DNA of 23,282 nt from Actinomycetota bacterium (GCA_005888335.1 VAWY01000187.1:1-23282), one strand, 5' to 3'. Numbered from the stretch's first letter, positions 9,246 to 15,072 are shown. The notes: generated by a model from the letters alone, not told the origin. Translations and numbers: made by a program.

Positions 9246-9293
9246 GTCAGTCGCCGCAGAGGCGCAGCGCTCTTGGCACTTCCCGCGACTGAC
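9246..9293. repeat. 9-bp perfect inverted repeat beside the tRNA fragment
   Basis: GTCAGTCGC (9246-9254) and GCGACTGAC (9285-9293) are perfect inverted copies around 30 nt that themselves contain short complementary runs. They lie directly next to the tRNA 3' fragment. They could be a folded RNA remnant or recombination arms; no neighbouring gene settles this. Confidence 0.5.
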
Positions 9294-9323
9294 ACGTCAC
9301 GCGACGAGCGCGACGCTGTCGGC

Positions 9324-9440
9324 ATGGCTTCGATCACCAAGCTCCTCTCCGCGGGGCACGAGCTGTGCCGCCTTCTCGAGCGGGAAGGGCTACCGGCTTT
9401 CCGACGACGCGGAATTCCGAGAAGACGAGGGCGAGCTCGC
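9324..9440 (+). pseudogene. Small unidentified coding scrap
   Basis: From an ATG at 9324 the sequence reads MASITKLLSAGHELCRLLER. After a frameshift near 9390 it reads YRLSDDAEFREDEGELALCR. It then runs into the HYR-type fragment. No ribosome site is present and the family is not recognised. Listed because both halves have protein-like composition unlike random shadow frames. Confidence 0.3.
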
Positions 9441-9949
9441 GCTTTGTCGCTGGCACCGGGCGCGACGACCACCATGACCGTGACATTCAGGCCCGTTGGG
9501 CTCGGCCCGCAGTCGGGAACGGCTCTGATTTCTTCCAACGCCGGAACGGCACTCGTTGCGCTTACGGGTGTCGGCACGGCCGGCGTCGACCTGACGCCGC
9601 CTGTGCTGGCGGACGTTCCCGGCGACCGCGCGGTCGACGCGACCTCGCCTGCAGGCGCGGCAGTCTCATGGCTCGCTCCGACCGCGACAGATGACGTCGA
9701 CGGCGCGTTGCCGGTGACGTGCACATCCCCAAGCGGTGCAACGTTCGCGGTCGGCACAACCTTCGTCACCTGCACGGCGACCGACGGCGCCGGCAAGACG
9801 GCGAGCGCGACGTTCCAGGTCACCGTCAAGGGAGCGGCCGCGCAGATCGCCGACGTCTCGGCACTCGTCAAGAACATCAACTTGAAGCAGGGGCCGTCGA
9901 GGACAACCTCAGCCGGCTGCGCCAACTCGGGCTGCGTCCACGTGCGTGA
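9441..9949 (+). pseudogene. Choice-of-anchor D / HYR domain exported protein, C-terminal fragment
   Basis: C-terminal remnant of a secreted multi-domain protein. The first part ends a choice-of-anchor-D (ASPM/SPD-2/Hydin-like) module: LAPGATTTMTVTFRPVGLGP, then ALISSNAGTALVALTGVGTA. An HYR domain follows: PPVLADVPGDRAVDATSPAG, AAVSWLAPTATDDVDGALPV, GTTFVTCTATDGAGKTASAT. The tail ADVSALVKNINLKQG matches the usual C-terminal helix of such proteins but then shifts frame at about 9893 (VEDNLSRLRQLG) and stops at 9949. There is no start, no signal peptide and no upstream domain, so it is a truncated, frameshifted pseudogene overlapping the 3' end of the convergent MerR gene. Confidence 0.75.
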
Positions 9950-10373
9950 TGTTCAGCGCCACGTCTTCGCGAGGCCCCGCAGCGGGCGCCCGGTCGCCGA
10001 AGAGCGCGCAGACGTCGAGGGTCTCGCAGTCGCAGCCGGTGGCGGTCTGCAGCCAGTCGCGCATGGCCTGGGCTCGGGCGATGAGGGCGTCGACATCGGG
10101 CAGCTTGCGCAGGGCGAGCTCGCGGATCGGCTCGGACGCCGGCGTGCCGTCGTCGGCGGTGGCGAGCAGGACGCGGGCCTCGTCGAGCGTGAAGCCGGCG
10201 CGCTTGGCCACATCGATGACGTGCAGGCGGCGCACGGTCTCCTCGGTGTAGCGGCGCCGTCCGCTCTCGCGCTCGGGCTCGGGCAGCACGCCGCGCGACT
10301 CGTAGTAGCGGATGGCCGAGGCGTTCAGCCCGGCGCGCCGGGCCACCTCGCCGATGGTGAGCGTGGCTTCCAT
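9909..10373 (-). CDS. MerR-family metal-responsive transcriptional regulator
   Basis: A 154-residue dimeric DNA-binding regulator. The N-terminus TLTIGEVARRAGLNASAIRY and YESRGVLPEPERESGRRRY form the winged HTH (residues 5-42). Then comes the dimerisation helix (about 80-113), followed by GCDCETLDVCALFG with Cys114, Cys116 and Cys122. Such a C-terminal Cys cluster is the metal-binding site in MerR relatives; the metal is inferred (soft metal: Hg, Cd, Pb, Zn or Cu). ATG 10373 is chosen because it gives the canonical start; an upstream in-frame extension would cover the operator. It is divergent from the four-gene operon at 10423-11811 across a dyad operator. The 3' end overlaps the HYR pseudogene. 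Confidence 0.92.
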   Translation of the reverse strand: MEATLTIGEVARRAGLNASAIRYYESRGVLPEPERESGRRRYTEETVRRLHVIDVAKRAGFTLDEARVLLATADDGTPASEPIRELALRKLPDVDALIARAQAMRDWLQTATGCDCETLDVCALFGDRAPAAGPREDVALNITHVDAARVGAAG

Positions 10374-10384
10374 CTCGTCGGTCC

Positions 10385-10417
10385 TTGACTTCAACGTGGG
10401 TTGAAGTCGCACACTAT
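10385..10417 (+). promoter_or_regulatory. MerR-type promoter with perfect 9-4-9 operator dyad
   Basis: TTGACT (10385-10390) is a good -35. The dyad GACTTCAAC (10387-10395), 4 nt, GTTGAAGTC (10400-10408) overlaps it and fills the spacer. A -10-like CACTAT lies at 10412-10417, giving a spacer of about 21 nt. That is stretched, as in known MerR-activated promoters, where the regulator untwists the DNA. Only 5 nt separate this -10 from the ATG at 10423, so a leaderless mRNA is likely. The dyad is the obvious binding site of the divergent MerR protein. Confidence 0.85.
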
Positions 10418-10422
10418 CCCGC

Positions 10423-10743
10423 ATGTCGACCGAGCTCCCGATCGCCTGCTCGCTCAGCGCAGCCGAGCTGCCCGCGCGACTGGCCGAAATGAACGACCTG
10501 GGCCGTTCCGCGCTTGTCAGCGTCGAGCGGACGAAGACCACCGCCGTCCTGCGCTTCCGTCACGGCGCCGAGCCCGTCGACCGGCTCGCGGCCATCGTGG
10601 CCGCTGAGGCATGGTGCTGCGCGTTTCTCGACATGACGCTCAGCGAGACCGGTGACGCCATCTCGCTGACGATCAGCGCGCCGTCCGAAGCCGCGCCGGT
10701 CCTCGGCGAGCTCGTAGCGGCCTTCGCCGCTACGCCCGGATGA
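10423..10743 (+). CDS. Small CC-motif protein of a MerR-controlled metal operon
   Basis: A 106-residue soluble protein. It resembles small proteins found next to MerR regulators and mercury genes in actinobacteria, which share an IACSL start and a motif like AEQECC.F (recalled by pattern, not verified). Here Cys9 lies in IACSL and Cys65-Cys66 in AAEAWCCAFLDMTL, followed by beta-strand-like TGDAISLTISAP. A role as a cytosolic thiol metal binder or chaperone is inferred from the Cys pair and context. First gene of the operon, with its ATG 5 nt after the -10 box and no Shine-Dalgarno. Its stop overlaps the next start (ATGA at 10740). Confidence 0.8.
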   Translation: MSTELPIACSLSAAELPARLAEMNDLGRSALVSVERTKTTAVLRFRHGAEPVDRLAAIVAAEAWCCAFLDMTLSETGDAISLTISAPSEAAPVLGELVAAFAATPG

Positions 10744-10943
10744 GCGCGCGTGAGAGACGCTCCGATTCGGTCGTCGCCGGCGCCGCCGTTCTGATGATCC
10801 TGTGCTGCGCGGCGGGCCCGGCCGTCGTCGGCGCAGCGGCCGGATCGGTCATCGGAGGCTGGCTCGGCATCGTCCGTGCGGTCGTGCTCGCCGCCGCCGT
10901 TGCCTGGTCGCTGCATCGCCGGCGAAGGGACGGGTGTCGATGA
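10740..10943 (+). CDS. Small two-helix membrane protein with Cys-Cys pair (MerT/MerC-like candidate)
   Basis: A 67-residue inner-membrane protein. A basic N-terminus (SARERR) precedes TM1 (about 11-35), which contains MILCCAAGPAVVGAAAG with Cys22-Cys23. TM2 (about 40-58) is followed by a basic tail with Cys66. A vicinal Cys pair inside the first helix is the hallmark of MerT/MerC/MerF mercury importers; homology is not established and the pair may simply bind soft metal. It overlaps the upstream gene by ATGA and the downstream gene by ATGA, so translation is coupled. Read with the MerR regulator, metal uptake or sensing at the membrane is the best guess. Confidence 0.8.
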   Translation: MSARERRSDSVVAGAAVLMILCCAAGPAVVGAAAGSVIGGWLGIVRAVVLAAAVAWSLHRRRRDGCR

Positions 10944-11491
10944 GCTTGCGCGCGGCAGTCGTCGGACTGATCGTGCTGGCGACGATCGGGTTCGTGGTCG
11001 GGACGACGATCGAGCGCAACTCGAAGGAGTCGCACCCGGAGACCCCCGCCGCGGCCCGCTCGGAGGGCTCGAGTGAGTCCCACGCCGAGGGCGGCGAGAG
11101 CGAGGCGAAGCGGGCGGCCGAATCGGGCGGCGAGGGCGAGTCCGCACATGCAGGCGGCCAAGAGACGCACGGCGAGTTTCAGCCGTTCGGCGTCAACATC
11201 GAGGCGGTCCCCTTCGTCGTCCTCGCCGCGCTCGTGTCGCTGGGACTGGCCGCCGCCGTGTGGACGCGCCCGCGGACCCTGGCCGTGCTCGGTGTCGTCG
11301 CGGCCGCCATGCTGGTGTTCGCCGCGCTCGACGTCCGCGAGGTCTTCCACCAGGTCGACGAGAGCCGGACCGGCCTGGCCGTGCTCGCCGGCGTCGTCGC
11401 CGCGCTGCATCTCGGCGCGGCCACAGCGATCGGACTGCTGGCCCGCGGCGACGGCCGCCTGACGGGGCCCGGTGGCACCATGCCTGCGTGA
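10940..11491 (+). CDS. Membrane protein with His/Glu-rich external loop
   Basis: A 183-residue protein of unknown family. TM1 (about 5-21) is followed by a roughly 60-residue hydrophilic segment rich in Glu, Ser, Gly and His ([31 protein letters not shown]; His32, 48, 70 and 77). Three more helices follow (about 87-107, 112-130, 143-167), with [20 protein letters not shown] between the last two. The His/Glu loop looks like a low-affinity metal buffer. With TM1 in the usual orientation it would face outward (inference). The ATG at 10940 overlaps the previous stop (ATGA), and its own stop overlaps the next GTG start. It resembles uncharacterised actinobacterial proteins with an ESRTGLA motif; no function is known to me. 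Confidence 0.8.
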   Translation: MSLRAAVVGLIVLATIGFVVGTTIERNSKESHPETPAAARSEGSSESHAEGGESEAKRAAESGGEGESAHAGGQETHGEFQPFGVNIEAVPFVVLAALVSLGLAAAVWTRPRTLAVLGVVAAAMLVFAALDVREVFHQVDESRTGLAVLAGVVAALHLGAATAIGLLARGDGRLTGPGGTMPA

Positions 11492-11811
11492 CCGCCCGCT
11501 CGATCGCGCTGTTCATCGCCGCCGCGATCGCCGAGATCGGCGGCGCGTACCTCATGTGGCAGGCCATCAAGGACGACCGCGGCATCCTCTTCGCGCTCGC
11601 CGGCGCCGTCGCGTTAGCGGGATACGGCGCGATTGCCGCCCTCCAACCCGACGCGCACTTCGGCCGGGTCCTCGCCGCCTACGGCGGCGTGTTCATCGTC
11701 GGCTCGCTGCTGTGGGGCATGGCCTTCGACGGCTTCCACCCGGACCGCCACGACATCACCGGTGCCCTCATCTGCCTCGTCGGCGTGGGCGTGATCATGT
11801 ACGCGCGCTGA
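11488..11811 (+). CDS. YnfA family (UPF0060) inner membrane protein
   Basis: A 107-residue protein with four predicted membrane helices, of the YnfA/UPF0060 family, distantly related to SMR efflux pumps. Diagnostic blocks are [57 protein letters not shown] and a VIMYAR end. The start is GTG 11488, overlapping the upstream TGA (GTGA), so it is the fourth gene of the MerR-controlled operon. Some YnfA homologues are reported in drug or metal contexts; an efflux role here is inferred from position. It is full length for the family. Confidence 0.93.
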   Translation: MTARSIALFIAAAIAEIGGAYLMWQAIKDDRGILFALAGAVALAGYGAIAALQPDAHFGRVLAAYGGVFIVGSLLWGMAFDGFHPDRHDITGALICLVGVGVIMYAR

Positions 11812-11878
11812 GGTCGACCGCCCGGCAGCCGTGCGCTCCTGGCGCGGCGTTCGAGCGAAGCGCTGTAGTGCACCTCAG

Positions 11879-12139
11879 GCTTCAGTAGATGATCCGGCCT
11901 TCGGCCTCGAGCCGTTTGAACTCAGCCCAAGACTCCTCGAGGAAGGCCTTGACGCACGGATCCTGTGCCGACTCCTCGAGGTCCTCTTCGTAGATCAGAA
12001 AGGCCTCCTTGCCCTGCGCCTGGAGGTCGTACGTCTTGTCGATCGCCATCTCTCGGTCAGCGTAGTCGCGATCGGAGGACAGCCAGCGAGGGGTGCCGCG
12101 TCCGTCTACAAGGCATGAACGGAAGCGATCCTCATCCAT
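11879..12139 (-). CDS. Hypothetical 85-residue acidic protein
   Basis: Short soluble protein, acidic and helical in its second half (KTYDLQAQGKEAFLIYEEDL, then VKAFLEESWAEFKRLEAEGR), ending in RIIY with the stop at 11882-11884. Not recognised. The ATG at 12139 would make its first 25 bases overlap head-to-head with the start of the divergent gene at 12115. An internal ATG (residue 31, MAIDKTYD) would avoid this, but the stretch before it (RFRSCLVDGRGTPRWLSSDR) looks protein-like. No clear ribosome site precedes either start. Two Cys residues are present, without a motif. It lies downstream of and convergent with the YnfA operon. Confidence 0.6.
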
Positions 12140-12552
12140 CGCGCGCCAGCCGCATCGACCTGACGCGGCCGCCGCTGATCGCGGCGAACGCGGCGGAGCT
12201 GCTCGGCATCCCGCGCTCGTCGGTCTACGACTACGCCCGTCGGGAGCATGATCCTCTCCCTTCGGCGCAGATCGGGCAACACATCCTCTTCGTGTTGCTC
12301 GAGCTGGTCGACTGGGTGGACCGTCAGCGGCGACGTGAGAAGCCGCCCACGCCGTCCTGGCGGTGGGCGATCATGACTCTGATGGAGACGCGCCCGGCAC
12401 CCTTCGCCGACAGCGCCCGCACCACCTGGAACGCTCCGGAGCGCATCGCGGCCCACCGCGCGCTCAGCCCGAAGGAGCGACTTCGTCTGACCATCGAGGC
12501 CAGCCGCGCGGCGTTGCGCTTCGCTCATGGGCCTCGTCGCGGTGGACGCTGA
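12115..12552 (+). CDS. Excisionase-type HTH protein, putative antitoxin partner of the nucleotidyltransferase
   Basis: A 145-residue protein in two parts. Residues about 23-72 (AANAAELLGIPRSSVYDYAR, then LPSAQIGQHILFVLLELVDW) look like a MerR/excisionase-type HTH (helix_turn_helix_17). The C-terminal part (ERIAAHRALSPKERLRLTIE, ASRAALRFA) resembles the short proteins usually encoded just before AbiEii/DUF6036-type nucleotidyltransferases. The next gene starts 26 nt before this one ends, so the two are translationally coupled. A DNA-binding antitoxin or self-regulator is inferred. The ATG at 12115 has only AAGG upstream. Alternative: a fusion of a lost excisionase gene with an antitoxin. Confidence 0.7.
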   Translation: MNGSDPHPSRASRIDLTRPPLIAANAAELLGIPRSSVYDYARREHDPLPSAQIGQHILFVLLELVDWVDRQRRREKPPTPSWRWAIMTLMETRPAPFADSARTTWNAPERIAAHRALSPKERLRLTIEASRAALRFAHGPRRGGR

Positions 12553-13027
12553 GGAGCGCTTCGAGCCGGAGCGGATCGTCGACGCGCTCAACCGCGGCGG
12601 CGTGCGCTACGTCATCGTTGGCGGGCTTGCCGCCGGCACACATGGCGTCGTGCGCGCCACCCGTGATCTGGACCTCGTCCCCGACCCGGAGCGGTCGAAC
12701 ATGGACCGCCTGGCACGGGTGCTCAGCGACCTTGGCGGACAACACCCAGTCACCGACCAGCTGACCGCCGCGGGCATCGCTCGACCGGTGAGCCTGAAGG
12801 TGCTCACCCAGGCCGGAGAGGTGCGTGTCCTCAACCGTATGCCCGGCACGCCGCCGTTTCGGGAACTCGCCGGCGACCGACTCGCGGTCGAGATCGCGCC
12901 GGGCGTCGAGGCTCCGGTCTGTTCGCTGTCTCACCTTCGGCGGATGAAGCGGGCAAGCGATCGTCCCCGCGACGCGGTCGACCTCGCCGAGCTCGACGAG
13001 CTGCACGGAGCCGATCCGAGCGAGTGA
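12527..13027 (+). CDS. AbiEii/AbiGii-like nucleotidyltransferase, catalytic site altered
   Basis: A 166-residue member of the polymerase-beta-like nucleotidyltransferase superfamily, as found in AbiEii-type toxins. Seen: ALNRGGVRYVIVGGLAAGTH (GG at 32-33), VVRATRDLDLVPDP with the metal-binding pair Asp47 and Asp49, and C-terminal SLSHLRRMKRASDRPRDAVDL, typical of the family. In relatives the third acidic residue lies in a G.LDLL..P-G block; here the block is GEVRVLNRMPGTPPF with Arg100 at that place, so activity may be lost or changed. The start ATG 12527 overlaps the upstream gene by 26 nt; GTG 12542 is another option. It is likely the toxin or effector half of a two-gene module. Confidence 0.8.
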   Translation: MGLVAVDAEERFEPERIVDALNRGGVRYVIVGGLAAGTHGVVRATRDLDLVPDPERSNMDRLARVLSDLGGQHPVTDQLTAAGIARPVSLKVLTQAGEVRVLNRMPGTPPFRELAGDRLAVEIAPGVEAPVCSLSHLRRMKRASDRPRDAVDLAELDELHGADPSE

Positions 13028-13051
13028 TCACGCTTCCGCCGAGACGCTGCC

Positions 13052-13057
13052 TACCCT
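13052..13057 (+). promoter_or_regulatory. Putative -10 box (TACCCT), leaderless start
   Basis: TACCCT is followed by exactly 7 nt and then the ATG at 13065, with no Shine-Dalgarno. This is the standard geometry of actinobacterial leaderless genes. Confidence 0.5.
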
Positions 13058-13064
13058 CCGGGCC

Positions 13065-14132
13065 ATGAACGTCGTCGCAGAAGGGCAGGCCATCGACGAG
13101 GCGACGGAGCCCGCACGATGGCTTCTAGCGAGCGGGGAAGGGGGCATCGGGTTGACGCAGACCGGCGCGCTCGCACGCAGCGTCGTACGCGACGCCGCGG
13201 AGCGCTGGCCGAGCTGGTGGAACGCCGAGCTGTTCGGTCCGCCTCACCGTGAAGCCGACGTGGCGGTGTTGCAGGCGCTTCACGAGGGGCTGCGCCGCGT
13301 CCGACTGCTGCGCCGACGCGGCCGTCAGCTGATGGCCACCGCGCGCGGGCGCGCGCTCGCCTGGCAACCCGCCACCCTTCTGAGCACGCTCGGCGCCGAT
13401 CTCGGCGCAGGCGAACCGTTCACCGAAGAGATCGCAGCCGCCATCGTCGACGCGCTGCGCACGCACGAGCACCGAGATCACAGTGCGCTTGCGGCAGCGG
13501 CATTCGCGCGGATCAGCCGCGCCCCATGGTGCGGACCGCGCGGTGAGCCGGTGACCGAGCGCGACGTCTCGTGGGTCGTCGGCGACGTCCTGCGTCGCGG
13601 CGAGGCGTACGGCTTGATCGAGCGCGACCCGGAGCCAGGACAGTCGCGCTTCCTGGGGCCGCATGTCGCGCTGACGCCTGCCGGCGGGATCGCGTTCCGA
13701 GCCGCTCCACGGCCATCGACGTCGGTGCTCGTCTTCGACGCCGAACTCGTGAACGCTCGCGGGGTGCGCGCCACCGTCGCCGTCAGCGCCGACGAGCATC
13801 TGACCGACCTCCACGATGCGATACAGGAGGCGTTCGGCTGGTACGACGACCACCTCTACTCCTTCTGGCTCGACGGGGCGTTCTGGGGAGACGAGAACTC
13901 CGAATACACCTCGCCCGTGGTCCCCGATCACGGCGTCCGGACGGCCGACGTGCCGATCGAAGAGCTCGACCTCGCCGCCGGCGCGAAGATCGCCTACGTG
14001 TTCGACTTCGGCGACGAGTGGCGCGTCCGACTCACGCTCCGGCAGTCCGAACCGCCCGACGGCGGGCCCTACCCCCGCGTGCTGCAACGCGTCGGCCAGC
14101 CGCCACCGCAGTACCCCGCGCTCGACGACTGA
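13065..14132 (+). CDS. pRiA4b ORF-3-like (IS1096 TnpR-type) domain protein
   Basis: A 355-residue soluble protein. The N-terminal half (ARWLLASGEGGIGLTQTGAL, LLRRRGRQLMATARGRAL) has the wHTH-like pattern often fused to this family. The C-terminal domain (about 220-350) is pRiA4b ORF-3-like: VSADEHLTDLHDAIQEAFGW, DDHLYSFWLDG, AKIAYVFDFGDEWRVRLTL and a final PPPQYPALDD. The family is named after a passenger gene of an Agrobacterium plasmid and of IS1096. Its biochemical role is unknown, and many copies are chromosomal and unlinked to a transposase, as here. No transposase or inverted repeats were seen. ATG 13065 is supported by leaderless promoter geometry. Confidence 0.88.
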   Translation: MNVVAEGQAIDEATEPARWLLASGEGGIGLTQTGALARSVVRDAAERWPSWWNAELFGPPHREADVAVLQALHEGLRRVRLLRRRGRQLMATARGRALAWQPATLLSTLGADLGAGEPFTEEIAAAIVDALRTHEHRDHSALAAAAFARISRAPWCGPRGEPVTERDVSWVVGDVLRRGEAYGLIERDPEPGQSRFLGPHVALTPAGGIAFRAAPRPSTSVLVFDAELVNARGVRATVAVSADEHLTDLHDAIQEAFGWYDDHLYSFWLDGAFWGDENSEYTSPVVPDHGVRTADVPIEELDLAAGAKIAYVFDFGDEWRVRLTLRQSEPPDGGPYPRVLQRVGQPPPQYPALDD

Positions 14133-14145
14133 GCCCGTCGCCTGA

Positions 14146-14217
14146 TGGGCCGGCCTGGATTCGAACCAGGGCGCGACGGATTATGAGTCCGCTGCTCTAC
14201 CGCTGAGCTACCGGCCC
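14146..14217 (-). tRNA. tRNA-Met (anticodon CAT)
   Basis: A complete 72-nt cloverleaf on the minus strand without encoded CCA. Acceptor GGGCCGG/CCGGCCC, discriminator A; D arm GCTC-AGCGGTA-GAGC; anticodon arm GCGGA-CTCATAA-TCCGT with CAT at 14183-14185; variable loop CGCGC; T arm CCTGG-TTCGAAT-CCAGG. The CTCATAA loop suits elongator tRNA-Met. A lysidine-modified tRNA-Ile2 cannot be excluded from sequence alone; it is not initiator type because the acceptor is fully paired. Confidence 0.93.
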
Positions 14218-14226
14218 GGAGGACCG

Positions 14227-14232
14227 ACGCTA
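14227..14232 (-). promoter_or_regulatory. Putative -10 box (TAGCGT) for tRNA-Met
   Basis: TAGCGT on the minus strand ends 9 nt before the first base of the mature tRNA. Transcription would therefore start almost at its 5' end. Same hexamer as at three protein-coding genes in the window. Confidence 0.5.
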
Positions 14233-14285
14233 GCGCGCCGGCGGACGACGGCTCGGCCTCGCGGCTCGGCTCGACAAAATGACGC

Positions 14286-14320
14286 GACCGCGCCCGCAGC
14301 CGGGGGCTGCGGGCGCGGTC
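14286..14320 (-). terminator. Strong hairpin terminator of the Pro-rich protein gene
   Basis: Two 15-nt arms (14286-14300 and 14306-14320, GACCGCGCCCGCAGC and its exact complement) enclose a 5-nt loop. On the minus strand the hairpin comes 14 nt after the stop of the gene at 14335 and is followed by a short T run (ATTTTG). It also separates this gene from tRNA-Met. A perfect 15-bp GC stem is convincing despite the modest T tract. Confidence 0.85.
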
Positions 14321-14334
14321 GGCGCGTCAGCGGC

Positions 14335-15072
14335 TCAGCTGCCGTGACGCCGGTGGCGCCGGTGATGGCGGTGCCGGCGGTGCTTGCGGTGCGGCCGCGA
14401 GCTCGGTCGGACGGTGATGACCGTTCTGCTCGGCGTTGTCTGCGCGGGCGCGGTCTGGACCTGGGCAGGCGCCTGCTGCGGCGGCAGCGTGACGTTGATC
14501 GTCGGCGGAGCCGTCTGGGCGGGAGCCGGGATCGCGATGGGGGCCGGGGCCGCCGTCTGGACGGGAGCAGGCGCAGGCGCGGTGACGATCACCGGCTGGG
14601 GGGCGGGCGCCGGCTTGGCGGCCGGGACCGTGACGTGGACGTCGATGTCGGGCCTGACCGGGCCGGACGGCTTCACGGGGTCGGCCGGCTTGACCGGATC
14701 GGCCGGCTTGGCCGGGGCCGCGGGCTGCGCCGGGTCAGCCGGCTTGGCCGGGTCGGCAGGCTGCGCCGGCTGCGCCGGATCGGCCGGCTTGGCCGGGTCC
14801 GCGGGCTTGGCGGGGTCCGCGGGCGCGGCGCCACCGGCTCCACCCACGGGGGCGGCCGGGGCACAGATCTCTGGAGCGATCTTGCACGGGTCGATGTTCG
14901 GGATGCTCGGGATGGGGAACAAGTCGGCCTGCGCGCTCGTGGCGCTCGCTCCCGCGTCGACGCGCTCCGAGGCGAACGCCGCTCCAGTGGTCGGTCCGGC
15001 GGTCAGCGCCACGGCGGCGGCGCTGGTGAGTGCGACAGCGGCGAGGCGACGAGAGGTGTTACGGAGATTCAT
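14335..15072 (-). CDS. Secreted Pro/Ala-repeat protein with His/Arg-rich tail
   Basis: A 245-residue exported protein. A signal peptide is visible ([20 protein letters not shown], then [15 protein letters not shown]). A short domain with two Cys follows ([17 protein letters not shown]). Next are tandem six-residue [12 protein letters not shown] units (about 80-130), a Pro/Ala/Val/Gln stretch with APAP and [14 protein letters not shown], and a C-terminus of almost only Arg and His ([20 protein letters not shown]). Such Pro-rich repeats usually span a cell wall. The cationic tail could bind polyanions (teichoic acids, nucleic acid) or metals; this is inference. The start is M at 15072 with AAGGAGG upstream; an in-frame upstream ATG at 15111 is rejected as it adds a polar pre-signal. 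Monocistronic, with a strong terminator. Confidence 0.88.
   Translation of the reverse strand: MNLRNTSRRLAAVALTSAAAVALTAGPTTGAAFASERVDAGASATSAQADLFPIPSIPNIDPCKIAPEICAPAAPVGGAGGAAPADPAKPADPAKPADPAQPAQPADPAKPADPAQPAAPAKPADPVKPADPVKPSGPVRPDIDVHVTVPAAKPAPAPQPVIVTAPAPAPVQTAAPAPIAIPAPAQTAPPTINVTLPPQQAPAQVQTAPAQTTPSRTVITVRPSSRPHRKHRRHRHHRRHRRHGS
14690..14835 (-). repeat. Tandem 18-nt repeats coding [12 protein letters not shown]
   Basis: Inside the Pro-rich gene the DNA is a series of imperfect 18-nt units (ggcttggccgggtcggcc type on the plus strand), coding [12 protein letters not shown] and PAQPAQ variants. Such tracts change length by slippage, so copy number may vary between strains and be mis-assembled. 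Confidence 0.75.

Noticed and set aside
9200..9290. Frames reading GRGGFEPP / GPGRIRTSALDAPS as a short protein
   Set aside because: This is the well-known false protein produced by reading through the complement of a tRNA T arm; the DNA is a tRNA fragment.
9207..9560. Possible tmRNA (ssrA) ending at the tRNA-like 3' half
   Set aside because: No matching 5' acceptor strand and no tag-peptide reading frame within 350 nt; the interval holds protein-coding fragments instead.
7439..9925. 828-residue minus-strand open frame over the FAD oxidase and debris region
   Set aside because: No motif over the oxidase part; the plus-strand BBE protein explains the openness. Only the short PKD-like stretch was kept, as a fragment.
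13065..14132. An IS1096-type transposon
   Set aside because: Only the passenger-type domain is present; no transposase and no terminal inverted repeats were found around it.
14690..14835. CRISPR-like or satellite repeat
   Set aside because: The repeats are contiguous, in frame, 18 nt long and code PADPAK-type units; they are coding repeats.
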